A stretch of 64,000 nucleotides of DNA from Welwitschia mirabilis (taxonomy: Eukaryota > Gnetophyta > Gnetopsida > Welwitschiales), in NCBI GenBank assembly GCA_051453625.1, contig JBOZIK010000001.1:213093323-213157322 (forward strand), read 5' to 3'. Below, piece after piece: positions 35,190 through 46,030 of the stretch; the first letter of the stretch is position 1; every line of letters starts with the position of its first letter. The notes below the pieces were generated by a model. The model was not told where the DNA came from, ran no database searches, and worked only from the letters and a program-made list of their open reading frames with translations. The position numbers and the translations under genes were made by a program.

Positions 35190-36517
35190 TGGGATCAACC
35201 CAAAATGTCATACTCTAGAGAAGACGCAAAATAAAAAATTGGAAAATTGATATGAAAATAAAGTAAAGAGGATTAAATTTCTAATTTCCTTTATAGAATT
35301 AATTATTAAATTAAAATCAATGCAAATGTACTAAATGCAATGTTTGATAATGACATGAAATAAAATGTTATGCTTATTGAATGAATGCAATCTAAAGTAT
35401 AGATACTAACCAATTTTCCAATATAATATCACTTAAATTAGTCCTTATAACCCAAATAATTTATAGAATAATGCAACTAGATTGTAAGGAATATGAACTA
35501 TAAGAAATATAAGAAAATTTTATAAGACAAATAAAATTCAATCAATCTTTATTAATCAAGCAAATTATCTTAAATCCACTTATAATAAAAATAACCTCAA
35601 TGAAATAATCATATCTCAACACTAAGGACATCTTTCTCACAAGCTAAGATGATTTATTTCACTCCTTTGATTCTTAATTCTTTACAAGATTAAGATGTAT
35701 AAAAAGATGATATAATGTGGTTTAAGAAGGATCTATTCATAGTTTAGGATCAATAGTTAGGCCAAAGGTTGTAATGTGAAAAGGCATGATTAAAACAAAC
35801 TTTTGTTATAAAGAGAATTAATGTTTTTGATAAATAACTGATAATCATTTATTTTGTGTCATTTGGATGATGAGGTACATGATAGTGGAAACCACTTCTT
35901 AATGCTTAATACCTTTTCAATTTTATTATTCTTTCTATCATTATGATTATCATCCATATGACATGATGGATGATATCCTTAAATGACTATAGTTGCAAGA
36001 CACATAATTTCTTAATGATGATTTTGTTGATACATCATCTATGATGTCATTTAGATGATCATGTAGATGATGTTCTCAAACTTAGCCATTTATATTTAAA
36101 AATATCTATTAGTTAGTTGGTAGTATTATCTAGATGATGGAGTAGATGAGACATTATTTCTAACTTTATTACTTCTAATCATTGACCCTGAGTATGATTT
36201 TGAACTGTGATACTTTTTCATGATTAAATTCATCCCTTAGACCTTATATGATTCATGTCAATTATATTGTAGTTATCATGAAGGAAATTACTTTTAAGTT
36301 AATACTCTAGTTCCCTTTTTAATGATCCTCTCAAAGGATAGAATAGATGGATATTTAATTAATATAAGCAAAACGTTGAATACAATGAAAAATATATCTA
36401 ATTTATGCTAATTATAAAGCTATAATAAGCTTCTATATTCTTTGAGAAACCTATCTAATTAACCTAAAAACATCCTCCAATATAATGTTAAATATAGCAA
36501 AATTTTGGCTTAAAACA
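35190..36517 (-). mobile_element. Second Athila-type LTR type
   Basis: Near the left edge, AATGTCATACTCTAGAGA matches AATGTCATACTTTAGAGA of the LTR at 32648 (near 32765). The right + strand end GGCTTAAAACA is followed by a polypurine-tract complement. In between lie at least five versions of the TCATCTAGATGA / GTGGATGA motif (35858, 35948, 36043, 36128). It is related to, but clearly different from, the LTR pair at 23759 and 32648. The left border was not found. Confidence 0.6.
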
Positions 36518-36534
36518 TATCTTCCCACTTAATC
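36518..36534 (-). promoter_or_regulatory. Probable polypurine tract
   Basis: On the minus strand GATTAAGTGGGAAGATA directly precedes the LTR start TGTTTTAAGCC. Confidence 0.5.
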
Positions 36535-36944
36535 TTATTAGTCTTTAACTAAGTAAGTGGATAATTCTATGTTGCAAACCAAATTAGTAAGGATAAATAA
36601 TTATATAAATACATAAATTAAGTTTATAGATGTTACCATATAGGTTTTTGGACATTACAATCTTAGTATAATATTTACAATAAAAACTTGAAAAAGATCA
36701 TGTAACGTATATCTTATCATCTAGATGATTAGATGGATCAAGAATTAATTCAAAATTTTGTAATTTCTTTTATATCGTAAGCTTGAAAAATTAATTATGC
36801 CTTGATGAGTAAATTCTTGAAACATATATGATTTTCCTTATATTAGCTCTCCACTTAAATTTTTATCAAATCGACAAGATAATAATGAAATGCTATGTAA
36901 AAGGATTTATCATAAGATATAATAATAATGATTTAAAAATTGAA

Positions 36945-36948
<4 letters not shown>

Positions 36949-36982
<34 letters not shown>
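36949..36982. repeat. (TA)n microsatellite
   Basis: A run of about 16 TA units after GTG. It explains the IYIYIYI stretch in the small + strand frame at 36828-37028. Confidence 0.95.
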
Positions 36983-36986
<4 letters not shown>

Positions 36987-37029
36987 GTAGATTTTTTGAG
37001 TACAATCAAAATGGATGAGTTAAAATAAG

Positions 37030-37240
37030 AATTCTTAGTACATCATTGTTCTTAAGAAGCCATAATAAACTCTTCTCTAGCATTCATAGGAGGAGATTAA
37101 ATGGAGGGCACTCTTTCATAAGTGGGTAATATGCACTCATTACTATTTGAACTACTCATGTAACCTCTTCTCATTAAACTTGCACTACCTTTAGGAGATC
37201 GATTGTGATGTCTTGCTCTATCTACATAACTCAACTCCTT
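37030..37240 (-). pseudogene. Coding-like relic, possible gag start
   Basis: The minus strand gives a 65-residue reading with only two internal stops: SYVDRARHHNRSPKGSAS, then LMRRGYMSSSNSNE, then a stop and SPPMNAREEFIMAS. The stops are TAA where CAA would be natural. The basic, serine-rich text resembles the N-terminal part of some Tat/Athila gag proteins, and it sits just left of an LTR as a gag start on the minus strand should. I cannot name it with confidence. Confidence 0.45.
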
Positions 37241-37545
37241 AAGATTATCATCTACTTATTTCATATAATAAACTATATTTAACTAGGTAAGAGCCTAGTA
37301 TTAGTTTTTCATAGGGTAAACTAAGGTACACAAAATAGAAATTGCATAAAGTTCTTCTTAAATGTAATTTACAATGCAAAGAAAGGGAAAAGAGGTAGTT
37401 ATAATAGAAAGAAAACTTCAATTTTTTATCTAATTCATCCTTTAAAAGTTACTAACTTGATGATATGCTACACTATCCTAAAACAAACTTTATACTATTA
37501 GGTATTGATGGCTTAAGTTATAGTGGCATAATCTCATTCAACATA

Positions 37546-37645
37546 NNNNNNNNNNNNNNNNNNNNNNNNNNNNNNNNNNNNNNNNNNNNNNNNNNNNNNN
37601 NNNNNNNNNNNNNNNNNNNNNNNNNNNNNNNNNNNNNNNNNNNNN
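37546..37645. other. Assembly gap with duplicated edges
   Basis: The 46 bp before the gap (37500-37545) recur immediately after it (37646-37691) with a single mismatch. This suggests an unmerged overlap, not missing sequence. Confidence 0.92.
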
Positions 37646-38099
37646 AGGTATTGATGGCTTAAGTTATAGTGACATAATCTCATTCAACATATAAGCATTG
37701 GTGAATTCAAAATTCATTAGTCCTTTAGTGGACTTATTATGCAAAGAATCCATGAAGTTACTAAGACTTGAATTAAGTAACTAAACAAATTCACTCAATT
37801 AACAAAATAAAATGTAATAATTACATTGTTACTTAAGCATTACTAATACAAGTTGAATTGTAACTAACAATAGAAAGAATGTTGTAGTATTAAATCATGA
37901 AAAGGTACATTACATTAAAGATAGAGAGAAGTTGAAATAACTCCTCAAGAAATCATTAAAAGAAAGCTGTTTCCCCAAAGAAGTGCTTAGGAATCCATCA
38001 TGACTTGATGCTCTAAGGTGTTATTCTTTACCAAAATAAAGGATAATTAAATAAAGTTTTAAGGACTTTTATAGGTAATGATAGAGTTTAGATGATTAA

Positions 38100-38345
38100 G
38101 AGTTTTTCTCTTTTAGCATTAATATTTATAACTTAGCATATGGTAGATAAGGTTTTATTTTATAACATTTAGTAGAGATTGTCTATATCATTAGGTAGAT
38201 AAGATTTTTTCATATGGCATCAAGTAGAATCTTTATCATTTAGCACTTAGTGGAGGTTGTCTTATAGCATTAGATAGATAAGATTTTATCCTCTGGCATT
38301 AACTATAATCTTCATCATTTAGTACTTAGTGGAGATTTTCTTATA
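38100..38345. repeat. 83-bp tandem sub-repeat in LTR X
   Basis: About three units with a period near 83 bp, each containing TAGATAAGATTTT and TTAGCACTTAGTGGAGGTT. The same array, more degraded, is at 51425-51620 in another copy of LTR X. Confidence 0.7.
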
Positions 38346-39524
38346 TAGTTTGATAGACATCATATAGAGTTAGGTAAAATCTTCATCATAATGAGTTTAA
38401 CATGTGGTCTTTGAGCTAAATTACTCTCAACTAGTGCTGTTACTACATGTCTTCAATACCACCTCCACATGCCTCTATCACATGTCCTCTAATTGAACTA
38501 TTATGTATCACTACCTCATCTCTCCATTACCATCATCATTTTATACGAAATTGTGTCCATATTCTATTGTGTATTACAAAATGTAGCTAAAGATTTGTAA
38601 TTAGTATAAAAAAATTATAAAATTAAATTTCATTTAAAAAATAATAGAAGACATATTTTATGATTAAAATAATTAAATTAATATTTTTATAATAAATTAG
38701 CTTAAAACACTTGATATAAATGTCAATTTTTACATATTAAAACACCTCTTAACTAGACTATTACTAGAGTCTTAGCAAAAAAAATAATAGCAAAATGATT
38801 AATCATGAAAAAATTGTCTAAAGCAAATACTTAAGTATGAAAATGATATAATTTAGAAATTTTCATAATTAAGTTTCTACAATTAATGCATTAGGATTAA
38901 AATTTGGATGAAAATAATGTGAAAACTATATGTCATATCTCCTAACTAAAACTGAACTCTATTCTCAAAGCTATATTATGAAGAACATTAAAATCATTTT
39001 GAGAACATGATCTTGTAAATATTTCAATGAGTTCTTTTATTGAAAATCATTCAAAAGAATGTAACTAAACTATGAATATGGAAAACTAACTAATGCAAGA
39101 TGACCATTTTATTAAGTGTTAAGTGAAAAGTCAATTCATAAAAATGGTTTATGCGTTATGATTCTTTCTTTTAAAATGGAGGTGAAGTGAAGTGGGTGAC
39201 GGAAATGGAAAATGAAATGAGTTAAATTCATCTAAGTTAATGGACCTTATTATATTTTTTTACTTTAGTGGATCTTGGTATTAAATAATTATAGTGTCAA
39301 TTGAGTAGCTTATAGTAAATTAAAAAATCATAGCAAACCTAAAGTATAAAAGTTAAAAAACTTAAATCACAAAAGGCCTCTAATTCCCATCTTTTTTTCC
39401 CTTTATTTTATTCTTCTACCAATGTTGATTCCCTTAATTTTAGGTATTTAAATCACATACAGCATCTAATGTTATAACATTTTCTTTTAACAAAATGAAA
39501 CATGTTATTTTGTGAAGAAATCAA

Positions 39525-39640
39525 TGCTACATTACTAGGGAGCATTTATATCCCTGATGAACTAGCTTATGTTATAATTAGACTACTAAAGCTACATTAC
39601 TAGTGAGCATCCATATTCGTAATGTAGTTAACCAAATCTA
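39525..39640. repeat. Paired hairpin units before the PPT
   Basis: Two successive units of about 67 bp each contain GCTACATTACTAG, an AGCAT spacer and a complementary arm. In the second unit CTACATTAC (39592-39600) pairs perfectly with GTAATGTAG (39619-39627). The same pair of units occurs at 46170-46275 in the next element with the stem kept (CTACATTAC with TAATGTAG). In element orientation (minus) they lie just upstream of the candidate polypurine tract. Confidence 0.65.
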
Positions 39641-40192
39641 ATTAAGTTATTAATTAAATATGCATTTGGAGAAGAGATATTGTGTCTTCTTTTCATTTTC
39701 TTTTCTATGCACATTTAGAGAGATCATCGACTCATTAGCCTAATCAAGATAAGTCTTGTCTTAATTAAAGGCTTTGTACATAGGGAACATATTATAAAGA
39801 AAAATTTCATCTTTTGTAGGCATGATTTACTTAAATTAGTGATCTTAAGCAAATGTTCTTTGAACGATTACACTCAAAATAACTGTAACTCTTTCTTGAA
39901 AACTTATAAGTATAATTAATCATAATCATTGCTTAGGTGATAGCAATATTATTATTTTTTTGTTTAAGAATCATTAATTTCGGTTTATAAGTATCTAAAA
40001 CTCATAAGTTGATAGTCTACATGGTTGATTCATGGGATTAATAAGGTGGTTTAAAAAAGGGTTTACAGTAGGAAATGGTTTAAATGGATAATTAAATAAT
40101 TGATGATGCATAGGGGTTTCCATGAGAAAAACATCCTTAGGAATAATTTATTCTTTTGTAGGATGACTTATTTAAATAAATTCAAAAGTATT

Positions 40193-40690
40193 TTAACTAC
40201 TAATTTTAGAGTCAAAATAGTGAAACTTAGGTGATGGCATAGGATAGGACTTATTTATCTTATGAGGATAACATTTAAAGATACAAATTTTATTAACCAT
40301 ATTAACCTCTTTAGAATTACTTGGTAATTTCATCGTATTATGAATATCTAATTTTAATGTTATATTGCCAAATGATATTTTCATTTGATCATTCTTACAA
40401 TTAATAAAAGAATTGTAAGTTACAAAGAAATATCTCGCTATAATGATAGGCATTGAAGTCCATTTTGTTATTTTCATTTCTAAAATGATGAAATATACTA
40501 AGAAATATGAAATATTTACTTAGATTATAACATCCTTGATTATTTGTAATGATGACTTTATAGAGTTATTAATCAATTACAATTGGATTTTAGTATGTTT
40601 AAGATCATTTAAGCTAAAGTCCATGTACAAATAATTAGGTAGAATGTTAACACTTGCTCTAAGATCCCACAAGTTTTACTTAATAGTTTT
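40193..40690 (-). pseudogene. Athila/Tat protease relic
   Basis: The minus strand reads WDLRASVNILPNYLY at about 40630-40680. This is the retropepsin active-site region with the aspartate kept but the following glycine changed to arginine (GGA to AGA). A 94-residue open stretch at 40193-40477 then contains MPIIIARYFF, NSFINCKNDQMKISF and GNITLKLDIHN, the conserved C-terminal part of Athila-type protease (an ILGRPFL-like, then INC-N-G-M-L-F pattern). The glycine change alone would be expected to destroy activity. Downstream, where RT should follow, the sequence runs straight into the hairpin region and LTR X1. Confidence 0.8.
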
Positions 40691-41599
40691 ATCTCTAACC
40701 ATAAAGGCTAGTGTTGGGTAATCAAGATCTTTAGAGTTGAATGAAAACTAATTCTAGGTAACTAAACTAGTCTACTGGGTTAAAAATGATTTGCTCTTTA
40801 TATTCATATGTCTCTTCATTATGTATGTATCCTTAAGGAACTTTTCATAAGAGAGAATCATTTTAATTTCTTCTAAAAGGTCCTTATTGATTTTAACTTT
40901 CTTGAACTTTTCTAGTGCCTATAACTATTTCTTTTCTATACTCTTCTTTATAAGTCTCTATGAAAAAGGTAAAGGTCCTTTTTAGGTGGGCAAAGATTTC
41001 TCTTCAAAGCCTGAGGGAAAGGTAAATATTCTCTATAAGAAGTTTATATTTTTTTTATTTCTCTTATCTTTATATTTTCTCTAATTTATTTCTTTCTTAA
41101 TATCTATGCTACTTTTAAGGTAAATAGCATTAATTTATTCTAATTGACTTAACCCTTATTCTATGAATCTAACTCCCTTTATATTTGGTGAAACTCATAG
41201 TGAGTTTTTTAAGATCTCTTTAGTTTATAATAGAGAGGATCTAGGTTTGGATTTATTGGATTTGTTGAAGGATGTATTCAAGGTTTTTTAATTATAAGGA
41301 ATGCTACTTAAGTATTGCTTTATGGTTACAATTAATTTAGACTTAAATTTTTATAAGTTAACTTAATAATTTTTCAAAGGGAGTAGATGGAAATGGTTTT
41401 TCATAATTAAACAGGAATGGAAGAAAGGATGATAAAGGGAATGGGATTCTTGGTGGCTTAACTAGATTTTCTTACTTCCAAAAAAAGTTAAGGTGATTCC
41501 TCTAATAGGGTTATATGTGTTGTAATAAGGGTTATTCTTCTATTTTTTTTAACTAGTATCCTACCACATTTGCTTACATATTTAGACTATTTTTAAAGA

Positions 41600-42200
41600 A
41601 AGGGATGAAGGGATACTCAGCTATTTCAAGGGTAACTATGCAGAAAATTAAGCATTCAGGCTTGATAACTAAAGGTTAAGATGAGGTTGATGTGTTTATA
41701 TATTATACTCTTCTAACTAATTCATTTATCCTATTATTACCTTTAAAGTTTTAAGGACCCTTAAAAATACTTGTAGATCTGATAGAATAATGAGATCTAG
41801 ATAGCTTAGTAGGATTCTTTCAATTTTTAAAACTCTCAACTATATTTTCAAGATAATTTCATACTTTATTTAAGTGCATGTTAAGGAAATTTTTCCTACT
41901 TATAATCTCAATCAATTACTTATTATTAACAAACAACCCATCATAAGTAAAATTTATCTCTCTTTCCAACTCAAATTCATGTTGGAAGTATTTTCGTAAC
42001 AATTCCTTAAATCATTATAGTGCTTGAGAAAATGTCTCATGATCCTTTTTCTAGTATTTATTATATCTTTTTTTTAGTCAATCATTTTATGATTAGGTAA
42101 AATTTTGAGATGAATGTCTTATTTAGGTTGGATTATATCTAGTAGATAAGGGCTTAAGGTTATAATGTCATGATTTTACCTTTTTATTTAAAGAAAATGA
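41600..42200 (-). pseudogene. Athila/Tat gag relic
   Basis: On the minus strand, FKELLRKYFQHEF (near 41965-42000), INFTYDGLFVNNKxLIE (near 41900-41950) and NKVxNYLENIVES (near 41830-41880) match the gag stretch with W-F--LL--CPHHG, F-YDGL and the PDEA---LE-MA segment. Stops and frame changes are frequent. It lies upstream of the protease relic at 40690, giving gag-pro order, with no RT or integrase before the left LTR. Confidence 0.72.
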
Positions 42201-42349
42201 GAAGAAGGTAAGTCTAAGGGCATTAAATATGTTTGAATATTAAGGTACTATTGATAATACACATTTGAATTCCTTAAGATGAAGGCACGGGTCCTCAAAT
42301 TCTAAAGCATAAAAATTGTTTTGTATATAGCAGTAAACCAAGTCTAACT

Positions 42350-45300
42350 AGGCATAAGACTAGCATCATTCTTTCATAAGGATATATGTGGTAACTTTAT
42401 ATATATAAAAAAATTTTAATCTATGATGAAACTCAAATAAACTAAAAATTAGAAAGTTAAGAATAAAATGATGATTGATTGGTGATGCAAGGAAATAGAA
42501 ATGGTCCAAGTATGTAATAGATTTTCTTGACTCTCAACCTTTAATGCAATGATTCTTGTATTGTAAAACATACATTAAAATTATCGTCATTAAAGCTTGG
42601 CATGGAGACATAATCTCATCCACCACATGAGTGTTGATAAGTTACTTAGTCCTCTTAATGCTTTATGCCCTTCATAAGTACAGAACATATGAACCAAAGC
42701 TCATAAGATCCATTAAATGATAGAAATTAAGAAATTAAAAAAGTAACCTCAAATAACTCATACAATATGAATGAACTTAATAATTGAACTTCACTTAAAA
42801 ATTGCTAATACTTATTTCTATGCATTAATAATAAAAAATAAAACCTACTTAATAACTAGTCCTACATAAATATTGCTAATACCAAATAACTTATGTATTA
42901 ATAATGAAATAATTTAAACTAATTATTCTATTACAAATCTAAAAAAGTATACATTAGATTAAGTGAAGAAAGAGAAGAAGAAGAAAAATAAGAAGAACTT
43001 CTTAACTTGCCTTGAATCATTTTTCCACTAAGAAAAATATTTAGATCATCATAATGTCTTAGCCTATAAGTTTTTCCCACATTAAGCTAATCAAAAGATC
43101 CATCACAATTGAGGCTTAAGGCCCTTTTATAGATGAGGAAAGGCTTGGAGAGCTTGTCATGATTGTATTAGATAGGAATTTACATAAGGATAGTTACTTA
43201 AATGTAGAAGTTACAAATATTTGGCATGTATCCATAAGGAAAGATTTTTTATCTTCTTATAAATACATGATGATGACATGTTTTCTAACTGTTAATGATA
43301 TTTTCAATAGATGTCATGTCATGTTTATTCTATATGTCCATCCTCATTATGATTACATGTTATTGTAACATATCAATTTGTACTTCTATCATGTGTTATT
43401 AGACTTAAATATTTATTCTAGATTACTTCTAACTTAGCTCATACGTTTATTGTAATGAATTTCCCCAGTGAAGGTAGTCATGTAAGTTTGAAATAGGTTT
43501 TTCTTAGAAGGTTAATGGCACCAATAGTCCTGGTTAACATTACTAGAACTTTTCACTAGAAATTTTTTAATCTTAGTAGAGTTCTTTAAAAGATATCAAT
43601 TAGCCTACTAATTTTATGTGCATGAAAATATGGTAAAAAGAGTAAAACAAATCATTTTATGATAAATTGATGAATTAAATATCTTTTCCTATGTATAACT
43701 AATCAGCTATACTTGCTTTGAATGTTAATATATGTGTATAAGAGCAATACCTAATGCGAATTTTAGTAGACTCTTAACAAAATATTAATAAAGAGATGAG
43801 AAACATGAAAATTTTGAGAAAGAAAAAATATTCAAGTATAGACAAATTATCATTTTTAAAATTTTTTATTATTTATTAATAATTCAAGCGTTAACATTAA
43901 AAAATTCAGAAAAAGAAAATGTCATTTCCCCTAATGAAAATTAAACTTTATCCTAAAAGTTACAAAGATAGAAAATTAAACATAAAATTTTTGATAATAA
44001 GTTATATCATTAAAAATATTTAACATTACATCCTTTTCATACAATACCAGTAAATGATTTTTAATGCAAGTATTTATGGAAAACTATAATGCAAAGTCCT
44101 AAGCTAACATGCAAAACATTACATCATAATTTGAAAACATTTAAAAGCATTACATTAAAATGCACTAAAATGCAAATTATATCTAAATGATCACTTGTAA
44201 AAGATTAAGCACTCTAGATTTTTGTCAATCTTATTTTGCTTTGATGATATCTTCTTCATCTTATCCAATAATTTACCCATTCAAATTTTTTGTTTTTAGG
44301 ATACATGCTTTAAAAAAGTCTTCCTAGATGAGGAAGAACTGAATGGTGAAGATGGATGAGAAGGAAAAAAAATGAGAAGGATGAAAGGATTTTCTAATAG
44401 ACTTCTTGCCTTTTTGGTGAGTTGTTGGAGGTACATATAAAGTAACATGAGGAAGAATAGAGTACATGAAAGAAGGATCATCATGGATTTATTCCTATAT
44501 TTCTATATGTTCTTCTTACTCTTCTTATTATTGTTGATACTATTGTTTCCTAGGATCTAGTCTACATTTTGGTACTTGTAGACATGGGTAATCTTTTAGG
44601 GTGTGATGATCTCTATATAGGATCACTTCCAACATTCAGTATCTAAAGTTTCATAAAAGGGTATTAGGGAGGATATCTCGTCTTATGGTCTATATGGTTA
44701 TTAATTAATCTAATAGAAAGTTAGCTATATCAAAAGCTTTATTATCCTAGAGAATTATAATGAAATCCAAATAACTAATGTAATCCTCCATAACATGTAA
44801 ACTAGGCAATACATTTTTAATGATAAATCTAAATAACATAAGCTAATTCTTATGTAAAAACTTACAAAGTAGGATGCCTTCTCTATGAGAAGCATATTAT
44901 ATATTCAAGTCTTGATAATAATATGATAAATTTGTTACTAAGAGATATCAAAGATGATTAGAATGCTCTACCTCTAAAGCTATCTTGAAATAAATTAAAG
45001 AAACAATAAAAGAAGTGTAATGTATGTGAGAATGGATTACTCAAGGATCTACATCCTTATAAGTTTCATTTTTATAAAACTCTAGGACCTTAGTTGGGAT
45101 AGTATAATACATTCTTGGCATTTAACAAATATATTCTTCATTATACCTCAATTCTATAAAGGTAAAATGGGTTATACATATAAAAAAAAGGCCAGAAATA
45201 CCTTTCTCAATGACAACACCTTACCTTCCACTCATTATTTCTAGAAAATAGAAAGAAGAAAAAAGGAAAAATAGAGAAAAGAATGAATGATAGAATTGAG

Positions 45301-46030
45301 ATGAATAAAATGAGGGAGAAAGATTGTAAGATGAAATGGAAATGAAATTAAGAAGAAATTTAATGAAATATTTAAGAAACTAAGAAAACTGTAAAACTAA
45401 CAAAGATCCTCATATGTGTAGCATGTAGAGAAATGCAAATAAGGTATGATAGGAAGAATTGAATGCATGAAGCTATGAAATGACGACAACACCATTGATC
45501 ACTAAAAATAGGGCTAGTATTTATAAGAAGCCTTGACAATAAAATAAAGGACTAAGAAGATATGAAAAGGGCAATGTAAGTGAAAGTGCATTGGTAAGGT
45601 AAAGAAAAGAGGATTTTTTATAGATGTAATAAAAAATGAGAATTATTAGATTGTTAAAACAATTATATGACTAGGATGAATTGTACATGGATTAAGGAGT
45701 GAATTGATAATTCATTGTACCACAAAGTACAACTCTATTTTTAAGATATGTTTTTCTTTCATGAAAATTATAGTGGAAATTTCATTTTTAGGAAAATAAA
45801 AAACATAAAATTCAATCTAATAACATATTCCACAAATTCCAAAACATAGATTACCTAAATTCAGGATCATATTTATTGAAAATCATACATTTTATTCTAA
45901 ATTTAAAATGTGTCACAATATTAAACAAATAAGATACCCATTAAGTAAACCTGCAAGTAATCAAAAATTAGTAAATAAAATCTTTAAATATACAAGTTAA
46001 GGAAAATAATAACAAAAATAATGTCCTAAT
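42350..46030 (-). mobile_element. Athila/Tat-type LTR (X2), with possible insert
   Basis: 42350-43950 aligns with 49240-50640 of copy X3, block by block (for example 42540-42725 with 49385-49580, and 42960-43560 with 49840-50460). About 44200-45700 does not align with X1 or X3 and reads differently. It is probably a separate insertion. The minus strand there has fragments such as INNHIDHKTRYPP, near 44640-44720, that could be from a transposon ORF. The right end is placed before the shared hairpin region. Borders are approximate. Confidence 0.5.

Larger units (their letters stand above)
37450..39384 (-). mobile_element. Athila/Tat-type LTR (X1)
   Basis: The left part (37455-37720) aligns with 42548-42690 and 49405-49560. 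The middle (38060-38560) aligns with 51420-51850, and 38880-39000 aligns with 43900-44000. These shared blocks define an LTR family X with at least three copies in this window. The right end is inferred from a purine-rich run on the minus strand at about 39390-39415 (AAAGGGAAAAAAAGATGGGA), a candidate polypurine tract. The termini are not exactly fixed. Confidence 0.55.
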
